NCBI GenBank assembly: GCA_002163005.1
Contig: MAAF01000008.1
Span: forward strand, 1 to 58,503
DNA from: Colwellia psychrerythraea
GTDB lineage: Bacteria > Pseudomonadota > Gammaproteobacteria > Enterobacterales > Alteromonadaceae
Reading direction: 5' to 3'
Length of the DNA stretch: 58,503 bases
Both the position numbers and the translations under genes were made by a program. Below are positions 17,612-27,738 of this stretch, piece after piece. Below the pieces are notes generated by a model, which worked only from the letters and a program-made list of their open reading frames with translations, had not been told where the DNA came from and did not search any database. Each line of letters begins with the position of its first letter. The stretch's first letter is position 1.

Positions 17612-18892
17612 ATGCCAACAACAGAGTTAACCGAAACAGAACCTACAAATGATGTGGTAAGTGTTCCAATTGAGGACAGTCAAAACTGTGAGAATTGCCA
17701 TTCTCCACTAAATGGACCTTTTTGTGCTAATTGTGGACAAGAAGCCGATTCGAAATTGAAATACTTTTGGGTGGTTATCATGCACCTATTAGATGATATT
17801 TTTAGTTTTGATTCTCGCGCCAGTCGAACCCTTTTTCCTTTATTGACAAGGCCTGCTTTTTTAACGAATGAATATTTTGCTGGGAGAAGGGTGCATTATG
17901 TACCGCCGCTACGATTATATTTATTTATTAGTATTATTTTTTTCCTTACCTTAAAATTCTTTATCGCGGCCGATAATAACAAAGTCATTACTATTAGTGA
18001 TAAACAAGCGCTTATCACTCAAGTTAAAAGCCATATAAAGGAACTAAAAACTGAGAAAAGCACCTTTGAGAACAAAGAAGAGCTCAGTGTTGAAGCTAAT
18101 GATAATATTTCAAAATTAGATGCTGATATAGCAAGATTTACTACTTATCTCGATGATTTAAATAGTGATTATAGTCTGGGGAATAACAAACAGATTATAA
18201 AATTTACTCGAGAACTGGTTGAATTAGAATTTGATCAAATGAAAGGGGAGCTACCTGAGGATAAAAAAGCACGCTTTGATTCACTGATTACCAGTAGATT
18301 GAAAGCGAAAAAGGGTAAAAATGAAACTCAAGATAACAACGATATATCGATAGCTAATAATGAAGACGGCACCTTGTCATTTGATTTCCTGTCGGATGAA
18401 AAAAATAAAAAAGTAAATGCTTTTGCTAAAGAGTTAACTGAAAAAGCTGAAAAAGCGTTTAATTCAGATACTGGTCCACTCATTGAGCAAGTGATTGGTA
18501 AGCTTCCTCAGTTGATGTTTATTTTACTGCCACTTTTTGCGGTATTACTGAAAGTGATGTTTATTTTCTCTAAGCGATTATATATGGAGCATTTAACGGT
18601 GGCTTTGCATAGTCACAGCTTCATTTTTATAGCGATACTACTCTCTGAAATGCTTGATGTATTAAATGGCTATCTTGAAGAAACATATCCAAGCTTTGCT
18701 AGTTTTACTGGTGTTGTTGCAGGAGGGATTTTACTTTGGATACCGATCTATTTATTTTTAATGCACAAAAAAGTTTATAAACAAGGGGTCTTTTTTACCT
18801 TGGTGAAGTTCTGCGTTATTGGCACTATATATAGCGTTATGATCTTGCTAACTGGGCTTGTAGCTATAGTTTGGGGGTTAATGGGAACATAA
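17612..18892 (+). CDS. DUF3667 membrane protein with N-terminal zinc ribbon
   Basis: The N-terminus has a two-CxxC zinc ribbon (NCENCHSPLNGPFCANCGQE, about residues 25-44). The DUF3667 hallmark DIFSFDSRASRTLFPLLTRP follows, then the first membrane helix (LYLFISIIFFLTLKFF). A charged, partly coiled-coil soluble loop spans about 115-285. Four more membrane helices fill the C-terminus. Length 426 fits. Function is unknown. A bidirectional terminator separates it from the convergent nadC. Confidence 0.82.
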   Translation: MPTTELTETEPTNDVVSVPIEDSQNCENCHSPLNGPFCANCGQEADSKLKYFWVVIMHLLDDIFSFDSRASRTLFPLLTRPAFLTNEYFAGRRVHYVPPLRLYLFISIIFFLTLKFFIAADNNKVITISDKQALITQVKSHIKELKTEKSTFENKEELSVEANDNISKLDADIARFTTYLDDLNSDYSLGNNKQIIKFTRELVELEFDQMKGELPEDKKARFDSLITSRLKAKKGKNETQDNNDISIANNEDGTLSFDFLSDEKNKKVNAFAKELTEKAEKAFNSDTGPLIEQVIGKLPQLMFILLPLFAVLLKVMFIFSKRLYMEHLTVALHSHSFIFIAILLSEMLDVLNGYLEETYPSFASFTGVVAGGILLWIPIYLFLMHKKVYKQGVFFTLVKFCVIGTIYSVMILLTGLVAIVWGLMGT

Positions 18893-18932
18893 GTTCGTCT
18901 AATATATTTGGCGTATCAGATAAATTTTTCAT

Positions 18933-18971
18933 AAAAAAAGCGGTAAGCATAAAATGCTTACCGCTTTTTTT
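18933..18971. terminator. bidirectional intrinsic terminator
   Basis: A run of A, GCGGTAAGCAT, loop AAA, ATGCTTACCGC and a run of T form a perfect hairpin between the DUF3667 gene and convergent nadC. Confidence 0.95.
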
Positions 18972-18985
18972 ATAAATCGTAGCGT

Positions 18986-20417
<1,432 letters not shown>

Positions 20418-20512
20418 ACTAAGCAACCTTTGATTAAGGGTACCGATATTGTATGTTAGCAAGTACTAAAGTACAAAGTAAGCGCATCAATTATTATAAA
20501 AATGAGAAACAC

Positions 20513-21082
20513 ATGCTTTCAATTTCCTCTGGCTGGTTAGTTCAGGCAGAACACCTGCCGTCACCGTTTTTTTCTCCACGTGAATTGGATGAAGAAATTA
20601 GTTTACTTGTTGTTCATAATATCTCTTTGCCTGCAGGGAAATTTGGCGATAATTACATTAGTGAGCTATTTCTTGGCCAACTAGATTGTAACGCTCATGT
20701 TAGTTTTAATGACTTAAGAGGCGTTGAAGTTTCAGCACATTGTCTTATTCGCCGTGATGGTCGTGTGATTCAGTATGTTGCTTTTACCGACAAAGCTTGG
20801 CATGCAGGAGTTTCATCGTTTAATAAAAGAGAGCGTTGTAATGATTACTCCATCGGCATTGAATTGGAGGGCACGGATGATATCCCTTATACCACAGAGC
20901 AATATCAACAATTAATCGCGTTAACACTTTGTTTGCAAGATCAATTTCCTGCTATCATTATGGACAATGTTGTTGGTCATTGTGATATTGCCCCGATTAG
21001 AAAAACCGATCCCGGGCCGGTATTTGACTGGCAATACTTTCGTCAGTGTTTGACTGAACAAGCGACAAGGAACAACACCTAA
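20513..21082 (+). CDS. ampD: 1,6-anhydro-N-acetylmuramyl-L-alanine amidase AmpD
   Basis: AmpD cleaves the amide bond of cytoplasmic 1,6-anhydromuropeptides in cell-wall recycling and so keeps AmpR-type beta-lactamase induction low. Zinc ligands are His35 (LLVVHNISLP) and the His and Asp of VGHCDIAPIRKTDPGP near the C-terminus; the catalytic IGIELEG block is also there. I set the start at 20513 (MLSISSGWLVQAEHLPSPFF) with a GAGAAA site upstream, giving 189 residues against 183 in E. coli. The stop is one base from the ampE start, so translation is probably coupled. Confidence 0.96.
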   Translation: MLSISSGWLVQAEHLPSPFFSPRELDEEISLLVVHNISLPAGKFGDNYISELFLGQLDCNAHVSFNDLRGVEVSAHCLIRRDGRVIQYVAFTDKAWHAGVSSFNKRERCNDYSIGIELEGTDDIPYTTEQYQQLIALTLCLQDQFPAIIMDNVVGHCDIAPIRKTDPGPVFDWQYFRQCLTEQATRNNT

Positions 21083-21083
21083 C

Positions 21084-22019
21084 ATGAGTTTATTAAGTTT
21101 ATTAATTGCATTAGCAGCCGATCGATCTTTATCTGCAAAAATATGGCAATTTAATTTTTATTACCAACATTATCACCATTTTTTTAGCAAAAACTTTACT
21201 GCTAAGCAAGGCACTAAGGCTAGTGCGGTGTTTATTATCTTACCTGTTATTGCGACATACCTATTACTTGACGCTATTGATAACTCTGTACTGCAATTAT
21301 TGCTTTCTACCGTGATACTTATCGTGTGTTTTGGTTGTACAACCACGAGAAAGAGTTACAAAAACTATTTGCATTCTGCCTTTCGTGGCGAAGAAACCAC
21401 GACTGAGATGCATCACCAGCAATTATTGTCAGATAAAAACCTGCCAGAGATAGGCTTCGGCCAAGCACTTATTTGGTTAAACTACCGTTATTACATTGCT
21501 ATTATGCTGTTCTTCACCGTTTTTGGTGCTGCTGGTGCGGTATTCTATCGTTTGTTAACGACAGTTATTGAGCATAAAAAAGCAAAATGTATGGCTAGTG
21601 CTGCTGAAAGTAAAGCACAAGCAGAAGTAAGCTCAGTAACTGAAAGCGAAAGTGAGCTTGAAGATCAACATGAAGCTGTCCATGAAGGTAACGTTGCGCC
21701 AAATATTATGAATGGTTGTCAAAATCATCATGATGTACTTTTTTGGTTAGATTGGTTACCTGTACGTATTGCCTCTTTTGGTTACATGTTTGTTGGTCAC
21801 TTCTCCAAAGCTATGCCTGTTTGGCTAGAAAGTTTGTTTGATAGTCAAAAAGCAACCCATCAAGTTTTAATTGATGTTGCAGAAAAATCGGAAGACCTTT
21901 TGGTAAACGAAAACGACTGCACAGCAGAGCCTTGTTTACTTGTTAGACTGGCAAAACGCAATGTTCTTCTTGTACTCGCTGTTATTTCAATCTTGACCCT
22001 TTCTGGCTTGTTAAATTAA
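21084..22019 (+). CDS. ampE: AmpE, membrane protein
   Basis: AmpE is an inner-membrane protein of unclear activity that is encoded with AmpD. The conserved start SLLSLLIALAADRSL, then FRGEETTTEMH and GFGQALIWLNYRYYIAIMLFF, are characteristic. Four membrane segments are predicted (about residues 55-70, 72-92, 140-165, 290-310). A variable acidic stretch (about 175-215) separates the halves. Length 311 is a little over E. coli (284). It ends 11 bases before a perfect PdhR-type palindrome. Confidence 0.9.
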   Translation: MSLLSLLIALAADRSLSAKIWQFNFYYQHYHHFFSKNFTAKQGTKASAVFIILPVIATYLLLDAIDNSVLQLLLSTVILIVCFGCTTTRKSYKNYLHSAFRGEETTTEMHHQQLLSDKNLPEIGFGQALIWLNYRYYIAIMLFFTVFGAAGAVFYRLLTTVIEHKKAKCMASAAESKAQAEVSSVTESESELEDQHEAVHEGNVAPNIMNGCQNHHDVLFWLDWLPVRIASFGYMFVGHFSKAMPVWLESLFDSQKATHQVLIDVAEKSEDLLVNENDCTAEPCLLVRLAKRNVLLVLAVISILTLSGLLN

Positions 22020-22030
22020 AAATTTCGCAG

Positions 22031-22057
22031 AAATAGATTGGTAAGACCAATCTATTT
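22031..22057. promoter_or_regulatory. PdhR operator 1 (extended perfect palindrome)
   Basis: The core ATTGGTAAGACCAAT at 22037-22051 matches the E. coli PdhR box AATTGGTaagACCAATT. The dyad extends to 12-base arms (AAATAGATTGGT / ACCAATCTATTT) with a 3-base spacer. It sits just after ampE, about 245 bases before pdhR, and could also act as a hairpin at the ampE end. Confidence 0.8.
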
Positions 22058-22065
22058 TCTCTCTA

Positions 22066-22110
22066 TTTATGCGCTAAAATAGTTAAAATAAATTTGTTTT
22101 AGCGCATAAA
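22066..22110. promoter_or_regulatory. 14-bp inverted repeat, possible terminator of ampDE
   Basis: TTTATGCGCTAAAA at 22066-22079 pairs perfectly with TTTTAGCGCATAAA at 22097-22110 around a 17-base loop. On the plus strand it is followed by AAAAC, not a U run. A terminator for ampDE or a binding site for another regulator are both possible. Confidence 0.5.
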
Positions 22111-22146
22111 AAACTTGCATAAATACTAGCCATCAACTAAATTTAC

Positions 22147-22175
22147 TTGTCAAAAGTAGTCGAATTTGCTACTTT
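22147..22175 (+). promoter_or_regulatory. candidate pdh promoter
   Basis: TTGTCA (22147-22152), a 17-base spacer and TACTTT (22170-22175) fit a sigma-70 promoter with a weak -10. Transcription would start near 22182, which places PdhR operator 2 at about +10 to +24. The E. coli pdh promoter has its PdhR box at nearly the same place (about +11 to +27), which supports the assignment. Confidence 0.6.
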
Positions 22176-22187
22176 ATCACCCAGAAA

Positions 22188-22208
22188 TTGATTGGTCTTA
22201 CCAATTTA
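22188..22208. promoter_or_regulatory. PdhR operator 2
   Basis: ATTGGTCTTACCAAT at 22191-22205 is the exact reverse complement of the core of operator 1. Read on the minus strand it is AATTGGTAAGACCAATC, one base from the 17-base E. coli site. It lies just downstream of the candidate promoter and 78 bases before the pdhR ATG, where bound PdhR would block transcription until pyruvate releases it. Confidence 0.88.
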
Positions 22209-22282
22209 CCAGGTATTTGGCGAGTGATTTTAAGCCTTATTGTCTTTTTATTATCATTGAAATAATTAGTTAATTTACTTTT

Positions 22283-23074
22283 ATGAATACAAACGTAACG
22301 ACAAATAAATCAATACAAGCAGCCAAAAGTACTGGGCGAGTAAAGCCGCAGAAGTTGGCTGATATTATTTTAGCGCAGCTTGAAACTATGATAATTGAAG
22401 GCAGTTTACTGCCAGGTGAAAAATTATTACCTGAGCGAGAACTGGCATTGCAATTTGAAGTTTCTAGACCATCATTACGTGAAGCGATACAGAAGTTAGA
22501 AGCCAAAGGTTTGGTGACACGTAAGCAAGGTGGAGGAACGTTTGTTTGTAACAATTTGCTCAGTGGTTTTTCTGATCCCTTGTTTGAATTAATGTCCAAC
22601 AACAATGAATCTCAATTTGATTTATTAGAGTTTCGTCATGGTATCGAAGGTATGGCATCTTACTATGCTGCTATGCGTGGTACACCTGCAGACTTTGAGC
22701 AAATTCAAGCAAAGCATAATGAAATTGGTAACAGCCAATTAGAAGATGACTTTCGAGGGGAAGCTGAAGCAGTTGTTGAGTTTCATTTAGCCATTTGTGC
22801 AGCGTCACATAATGCGGTTATTTTGCAGCTTGCTCGCAGCATGTCGTCATTATTAGCAGATAATATTGCACAAAATTTAACAGTTTTAGCAAAACGTCCT
22901 GATATCTTTAGCAAGATTACTGATTATAGAAAGCGTTTGCTGGATGCCATTCTCAGCGGTCAACCCCAAAAAGCGTGGGGAGCAAGCCACAGACATTTAG
23001 CGTTTATCGAAGAAGTATTATTAAAGTCAACTCAAGAAAACAGTCGCATGGAACGTTCAATGCGCAGAATGTAG
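22283..23074 (+). CDS. pdhR: pyruvate dehydrogenase complex repressor
   Basis: PdhR is a GntR/FadR-family repressor that senses pyruvate and controls its own operon pdhR-aceEF-lpd. The winged helix-turn-helix is at about residues 26-92 (LPERELALQFEVSRPSLREAIQKLEAKGLVTRKQGGGTFV, motif read in parts). The FCD ligand domain follows (FRHGIEGMASYYAA, VEFHLAICAASHN, SHRHLAFIEEVLL). Length 263 is close to E. coli PdhR (254). It ends in RMERSMRRM. Its last 40 codons are repeated in damaged form just downstream. Two PdhR boxes lie upstream, so autoregulation is expected. Confidence 0.95.
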   Translation: MNTNVTTNKSIQAAKSTGRVKPQKLADIILAQLETMIIEGSLLPGEKLLPERELALQFEVSRPSLREAIQKLEAKGLVTRKQGGGTFVCNNLLSGFSDPLFELMSNNNESQFDLLEFRHGIEGMASYYAAMRGTPADFEQIQAKHNEIGNSQLEDDFRGEAEAVVEFHLAICAASHNAVILQLARSMSSLLADNIAQNLTVLAKRPDIFSKITDYRKRLLDAILSGQPQKAWGASHRHLAFIEEVLLKSTQENSRMERSMRRM

Positions 23075-23081
23075 ATAAGTC

Positions 23082-23211
23082 AGTGGCGAACCTCAAAAGG
23101 CTTGGGGAGCAAGTCATCGACATTTAGCGTTTATCGAAGAAGTATTATTACTCTTTAAAGAAATGTACACAAGAAAATAGCCGCATGGAACGCCCAATGC
23201 GCAGAATGTAG
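23082..23211 (+). pseudogene. remnant of a second pdhR 3' end
   Basis: These 130 bases match the final 40 codons of pdhR (22955-23074). Read from 23082 they give SGEPQKAWGASHRHLAFIEE and then VLL, with the same 36-base core unchanged. An insertion of 10 bases then shifts the frame (LFKEMYTRK stop), while the other frame continues TQENSRMERPMRRM stop. Nearly all base differences outside the indel are silent (for example AGC/AGT, CAC/CAT, AGA/CGA), so the copy comes from a diverged but once functional pdhR and not from recent slippage. It lies between pdhR and aceE. Confidence 0.85.
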
Positions 23212-23231
23212 AAAATTAAAGATAAATCACC

Positions 23232-23288
23232 TGTAGGAGCGAATTTATTCGCGAGGTGTTAAAAAATCGGGGATAAGCTCCTCCTACA
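23232..23288. repeat. REPIN-like doublet hairpin
   Basis: TGTAGGAGCGAATTTATTCG begins at 23232 and an inverted relative, TGTAGGAGGAGCTTATCCCC on the minus strand, ends at 23288. TGTAGGAG / CTCCTACA close the outer stem, and GCGAATTTATTCGC is an inner palindrome. The sequence recalls the TGTAGGAGCGAGC-type REP elements of Pseudomonas. It lies in the transcribed leader between pdhR and aceE, 46 bases before the aceE start. Confidence 0.7.
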
Positions 23289-23333
23289 AACAAAATATTT
23301 TATTAAATAAAAAAGTATTGGAGACTAAACAAT

Positions 23334-26015
23334 ATGTCAGATCTACCAAATATCGATATTGATTCAGCAGAAACCCAAGAGTGGTTAGAATCAATGGAGT
23401 CAGTATTAGAAAATGAAGGCCCAGAACGTGCACATCAATTATTAGAAACGTTAATTGAACGTGCTCGTCGTGGTGGTACTCATTTACCATTTGATGCAAC
23501 TACTGCTTATGTAAATACTATCCCGCCAGGTCAAGAGCCTCATATGCCTGCGGACCAAACTATTGAATCACGTATTCGTGCTGCAATTCGTTGGAACGCT
23601 TTGGTATTAGTATTACGTGCTTCTAAAAAAGATTTAGAGCTTGGCGGTCATATCGGTAGTTTCGCTTCTTCATCTACTTTGTATGATGTAGGTTTTAACC
23701 ACTTCTTTAAAGCAGCAACGCCAGAAAATGGTGGCGACTTTATTTTCGCACAAGGTCATATTTCTCCAGGTATTTATTCACGTGCTTTCATGGAAGGCCG
23801 TTTAACTGAAGATCAAATGAACAACTTCCGTCAAGAGTGTGATGGCAAAGGTTTATCTTCATACCCACATCCTCATTTGATGAAAGATTTTTGGCAGTTC
23901 CCAACAGTTTCTATGGGCTTAGGTCCATTACAAGCTATCTACACTGCACGCTTCTTAAAGTACTTAACTGATCGTGGTATTAAAGATTGTTCAGGTCAAC
24001 GTGTTTACTGTTACTTAGGTGATGGTGAGACAGATGAGCCAGAATCATTAGGTGCTATTGGTTTAGCCTCTCGTGAAGGTTTAGATAACTTATGTTTCGT
24101 AGTTAACTGTAACTTACAGCGTTTAGACGGTCCGGTACGTGGGAACGGTAAAATTATTCAAGAACTTGAAGGTACATTCCGTGGCGCAGGCTGGGAAGTA
24201 GTGAAAGTTATTTGGGGTTCTTACTGGGATTCACTAATTGCGCGTGATACGTCAGGTAAATTACTACAGTTAATGAATGAAACAGTTGATGGCGAATACC
24301 AAAACTGTAAAGCGAAAGGTGGTAAATACACGCGCGAAAACTTCTTTAACAAGTACCCTGAAACAGCGGCTATGGTTGCGAACATGTCAGATGATGACAT
24401 TTGGCGTTTAAACCGTGGCGGTCATGATCCAGTTAAAGTGTATGCTGCTTATGATCAAGCAATGAAAACTAAAGGTCGTCCTACCGTTATTTTAGCTAAA
24501 ACAGTTAAAGGGTTTGGTTTAGGTGCCTCAGGTGAAGCATTAAACATTGCACATAACGTTAAGAAAATGGACGTTGAAGCAATTAAACATTACCGTGATC
24601 GTTTCAATATTCCAGTAAAAGATGAAGATATTGCTGACTTACCTTTCTACAAGTTCCCTGAAGACAGCGAAGAATTCAAGTACATGAAAGCGCGTCGTGA
24701 AGCATTAGGTGGTTCATTACCAGCACGTCGTGTCCAAGCAGAAGAGCAACTTGAAGTACCAGCACTTAAAATATTTGATCCTATCTTAAAAGGTTCAGGT
24801 GAGCGTCAAGTATCTTCAACAATGACTTTTGTACGTGTACTGAACAGCCTATTAAAAGATAAGAAAATCGGTAAGCGCATCGTGCCAATCATTCCTGATG
24901 AAGCACGTACCTTTGGTATGGAAGGTTTATTCCGCCAAGTTGGTATTTATGCGAGTGAAGGTCAAAAGTATGTTCCTCAGGATGCTGACCAAGTTGCTTA
25001 TTATCGTGAAGATAAAAAAGGTCAAGTTTTACAAGAAGGTATTAATGAATTAGGTGCTATGGCCTCTTGGGTAGCTTCAGGTACGTCTTACTCTACTTGT
25101 AACGCTACCACTATTCCGTTCTACATCTACTACTCAATGTTTGGTTTCCAACGTGTTGGTGATTTAGCATGGGCAGCGGGCGATAGCCAAGCGCGTGGTT
25201 TCTTATTAGGTGCTACTGCCGGTAGAACAACACTTAATGGTGAAGGTCTGCAACATCAAGATGGTCATTCACATGTACAAGCTGGCTTAATCCCTAACTG
25301 TGTGACTTATGATCCAACTTACGGTTATGAAATTGCTGTTATCGTGCGTGAAGGTTTACGTCGCATGTATGAAGAAAATGAAAATGTTTTCTTCTACTTA
25401 ACGTTAATGAATGAAAACTATCAACATCCAGCAATGCCTGAAAATAAAACGGTTGAAGACGAAATCATTAAAGGTATTTATCAACTAGAACAAGCCGCGC
25501 CTGCTAAAGGTAAAGCGACAGCAAATGTTCAGTTGTTAGGTTCAGGTACTATCCTTGAGAAAGTACGTGAAGCAGCTCAAATTCTAGCGAATGATTACAA
25601 TGTTTCTAGTGATGTTTACTCAGTAACTTCATTTAACCAACTAGGCCGTGATGGACAAGACGTGACTCGTTGGAACATGCTTCACCCTGAAAGTGAACAG
25701 CGTGTACCATATATAGCAAAAATTATTACTAAAGAAGCGGGTCCTGCCATTGCTGCAACGGATTACATCAAAAACTATTCTGATCAAGTACGCGCTTATC
25801 TAGATACTGAATACCGCTGTTTAGGTACTGATGGTTTTGGTCGTAGTGATAGCCGTGAAAATTTACGTACTCACTTTGAAGTAAGTGCAGCTTACATTGT
25901 TGTTGCGGCATTATTTGAGTTAGCGAATCGCGGTGAAATCAAGCGTTCAGTAGTTACCGAAGCAATTAAACGCTTTGATATTGATACTGAAAAACTTAAC
26001 CCACTTTACGCTTAG
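23334..26015 (+). CDS. aceE: pyruvate dehydrogenase E1 component
   Basis: AceE is the homodimeric thiamine-diphosphate E1 that decarboxylates pyruvate and acetylates the lipoyl groups of AceF. The ThDP motif begins GDGETDEPES near residue 231 and ends in NCN (FVVNCNLQRLDGPV). Other blocks are GHIGSFASSSTLYDVGFNHFF, FGMEGLFRQVGIYASEGQ and EGLQHQDGHSH. Length 893 matches E. coli (887). The start has a GGAG site (TTGGAGACTAAACAATATG). It is followed by aceF after 25 bases. Expression should be set by the PdhR-regulated promoter upstream and possibly by the REPIN-like hairpin in the leader. Confidence 0.98.
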   Translation: MSDLPNIDIDSAETQEWLESMESVLENEGPERAHQLLETLIERARRGGTHLPFDATTAYVNTIPPGQEPHMPADQTIESRIRAAIRWNALVLVLRASKKDLELGGHIGSFASSSTLYDVGFNHFFKAATPENGGDFIFAQGHISPGIYSRAFMEGRLTEDQMNNFRQECDGKGLSSYPHPHLMKDFWQFPTVSMGLGPLQAIYTARFLKYLTDRGIKDCSGQRVYCYLGDGETDEPESLGAIGLASREGLDNLCFVVNCNLQRLDGPVRGNGKIIQELEGTFRGAGWEVVKVIWGSYWDSLIARDTSGKLLQLMNETVDGEYQNCKAKGGKYTRENFFNKYPETAAMVANMSDDDIWRLNRGGHDPVKVYAAYDQAMKTKGRPTVILAKTVKGFGLGASGEALNIAHNVKKMDVEAIKHYRDRFNIPVKDEDIADLPFYKFPEDSEEFKYMKARREALGGSLPARRVQAEEQLEVPALKIFDPILKGSGERQVSSTMTFVRVLNSLLKDKKIGKRIVPIIPDEARTFGMEGLFRQVGIYASEGQKYVPQDADQVAYYREDKKGQVLQEGINELGAMASWVASGTSYSTCNATTIPFYIYYSMFGFQRVGDLAWAAGDSQARGFLLGATAGRTTLNGEGLQHQDGHSHVQAGLIPNCVTYDPTYGYEIAVIVREGLRRMYEENENVFFYLTLMNENYQHPAMPENKTVEDEIIKGIYQLEQAAPAKGKATANVQLLGSGTILEKVREAAQILANDYNVSSDVYSVTSFNQLGRDGQDVTRWNMLHPESEQRVPYIAKIITKEAGPAIAATDYIKNYSDQVRAYLDTEYRCLGTDGFGRSDSRENLRTHFEVSAAYIVVAALFELANRGEIKRSVVTEAIKRFDIDTEKLNPLYA

Positions 26016-26040
26016 TAAGTGACTAGATAAGGAAAATATT

Positions 26041-27681
26041 ATGTCTATAGAAAAAGTTCTAGTCCCTGATGTGGGTGGCGATGAAGTTGAAATTATTGAA
26101 ATTTGTTTTGCTGTTGGCGATACCTTAGAAGCAGATGAAGGTATTGTTACTGTTGAAACTGATAAAGCTTCAATGGATATTCCAGCGCCGTTTGCAGGTG
26201 AGCTTGTTAGCTTAACCGTAAAAATTGGCGACAAAATTAAAGAAGGCGATGTCATTGCCGAAATGAAGGCGGCTGGTGCAGCATCTGCTCCAACTGAAGA
26301 AGCACCTGCTGCAGTAGTTGAAACACCAGCAGCACCAGTTGCTGCTGCTGTTGCTGTTGAAGCGGCTCCAGTAGCTGCTCCGGTTGCTACTGCCTCTCAA
26401 GTGATTGAAATCGCGGTACCTGATATTGGTGAAGATGGCGAAGTTGACGTTATTGAAGTATTAGTGAACGTTGGCGACGTGATTGAAGAAGAAGATGGTT
26501 TAATCACACTTGAAACTGATAAAGCGACGATGGATGTTCCATCAACGCACGCGGGTACGGTGAAAGAAGTATTTATTAGCAACGGTGATAAAGTTAAGCA
26601 GGGTTCACTTGTTATTAAGCTTGAAACCTCTGGCGGCGCAGCACCTGTTGCTGCAACACCTACAGTGCAAGCTGCACCTGCAGTGTCTGCTCCAGCGGCT
26701 GTAAAAGCAGCACCAGTTCCACATCACCCACAAGCGGGTAATGTGAAGAAAGGCAGTATTTATACATCACCATCAATCAGACGTCTTGCTCGTGAATTTG
26801 GTGTTGATCTAACCTTAGTGAAAGGCTCTGGTCGTAAAGGCCGAATCTTAAAAGAAGATGTGCAATCGTACGTGAAATATGAACTATCTCGTCCAAAAGC
26901 GAATGCAGGTAGTTCTGTTGCTGCGGGTGAAGGTGGTTTACAAGTTGTTAGTGCTAAAGCGATTGATTTCTCTAAATTTGGCGAAATTGAAACGAAAGCA
27001 TTAACGCGTATTCAGAAAATTTCTGGACCATTTTTACATCGTAACTGGGTAACTATTCCACATGTTACTCAATTCGATGAAGCTGATATCACTAACGTTG
27101 AAGCGTTCCGTAAAGAACAGAACGTTGTTTGTGAAAAGCAAAAGCTTGGTTTTAAAATTACACCATTAGTATTCATCTTAAAAGCGGCGGCGGATGCATT
27201 ACGTACTTTTCCAACGTTTAACTCAAGCCTGAGTGAAGATGGTGAAAGTTTAATTCTTAAAAAGTACATTCACATAGGTGTTGCGGTTGATACACCAAAT
27301 GGTTTGGTTGTTCCGGTAGTACGTAATGTTGACCAAAAAGGTATTCATCAGTTATCTCGTGAATTACTTGAAATTAGCATGAAAGCACGTGATGGCAAGT
27401 TAAAAGCAGCAGATATGCAAGGTGGTTGTTTTACTATTTCTAGCCTAGGTGGTATTGGCGGCACGGCATTTACGCCAATCGTTAATGCACCAGAAGTGGC
27501 TATTTTAGGTGTTTCTAAATCAGAAATGAAACCTAAGTGGAACGGTAAAGACTTCGAACCTAAATTAATGTTGCCATTATCAATGTCTTACGATCATCGT
27601 GTAATTGATGGTGCATTAGCGGCACGTTTCACCGTGCATTTAGCGGGCGTTATGTCTGACATTCGTAAATTGGTACTTTAG
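26041..27681 (+). CDS. aceF: pyruvate dehydrogenase E2, dihydrolipoyllysine acetyltransferase
   Basis: AceF forms the core of the complex and passes acetyl groups to CoA. Two lipoyl domains are visible, with lipoyl lysines Lys42 (ETDKASMD) and Lys161 (ETDKATMD), each followed by an Ala/Pro/Val-rich linker. The peripheral subunit-binding domain is at about 240-280 (YTSPSIRRLAREFGVDL, GRKGRILKEDV). The catalytic domain ends with SYDHRVIDGA (active His). Length 546; E. coli has three lipoyl domains and 630 residues, so this is the shorter two-domain form. The GC- and Ala-rich linkers explain long reading frames on the other strand. Confidence 0.97.
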   Translation: MSIEKVLVPDVGGDEVEIIEICFAVGDTLEADEGIVTVETDKASMDIPAPFAGELVSLTVKIGDKIKEGDVIAEMKAAGAASAPTEEAPAAVVETPAAPVAAAVAVEAAPVAAPVATASQVIEIAVPDIGEDGEVDVIEVLVNVGDVIEEEDGLITLETDKATMDVPSTHAGTVKEVFISNGDKVKQGSLVIKLETSGGAAPVAATPTVQAAPAVSAPAAVKAAPVPHHPQAGNVKKGSIYTSPSIRRLAREFGVDLTLVKGSGRKGRILKEDVQSYVKYELSRPKANAGSSVAAGEGGLQVVSAKAIDFSKFGEIETKALTRIQKISGPFLHRNWVTIPHVTQFDEADITNVEAFRKEQNVVCEKQKLGFKITPLVFILKAAADALRTFPTFNSSLSEDGESLILKKYIHIGVAVDTPNGLVVPVVRNVDQKGIHQLSRELLEISMKARDGKLKAADMQGGCFTISSLGGIGGTAFTPIVNAPEVAILGVSKSEMKPKWNGKDFEPKLMLPLSMSYDHRVIDGALAARFTVHLAGVMSDIRKLVL

Positions 27682-27702
27682 TCGATATTGACTAATTAAA
27701 GT

Positions 27703-27738
27703 TGGCGAAATTCGACACATAAGAGTAGAATTTCGCCA
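27703..27738. promoter_or_regulatory. hairpin between aceF and lpd
   Basis: TGGCGAAATTC (27703-27713) and GAATTTCGCCA (27728-27738) form a perfect 11-bp stem with a 14-base loop, 22 bases after the aceF stop. No U run follows. It may be an RNA processing or stability element or a partial terminator that lowers lpd readthrough. Confidence 0.55.

Noticed and set aside
26041..26600. Long minus-strand frames across the aceF linkers as overlapping genes
   Set aside because: They arise from Ala/Pro/Val-rich codon repeats in the lipoyl-domain linkers; no start signals.
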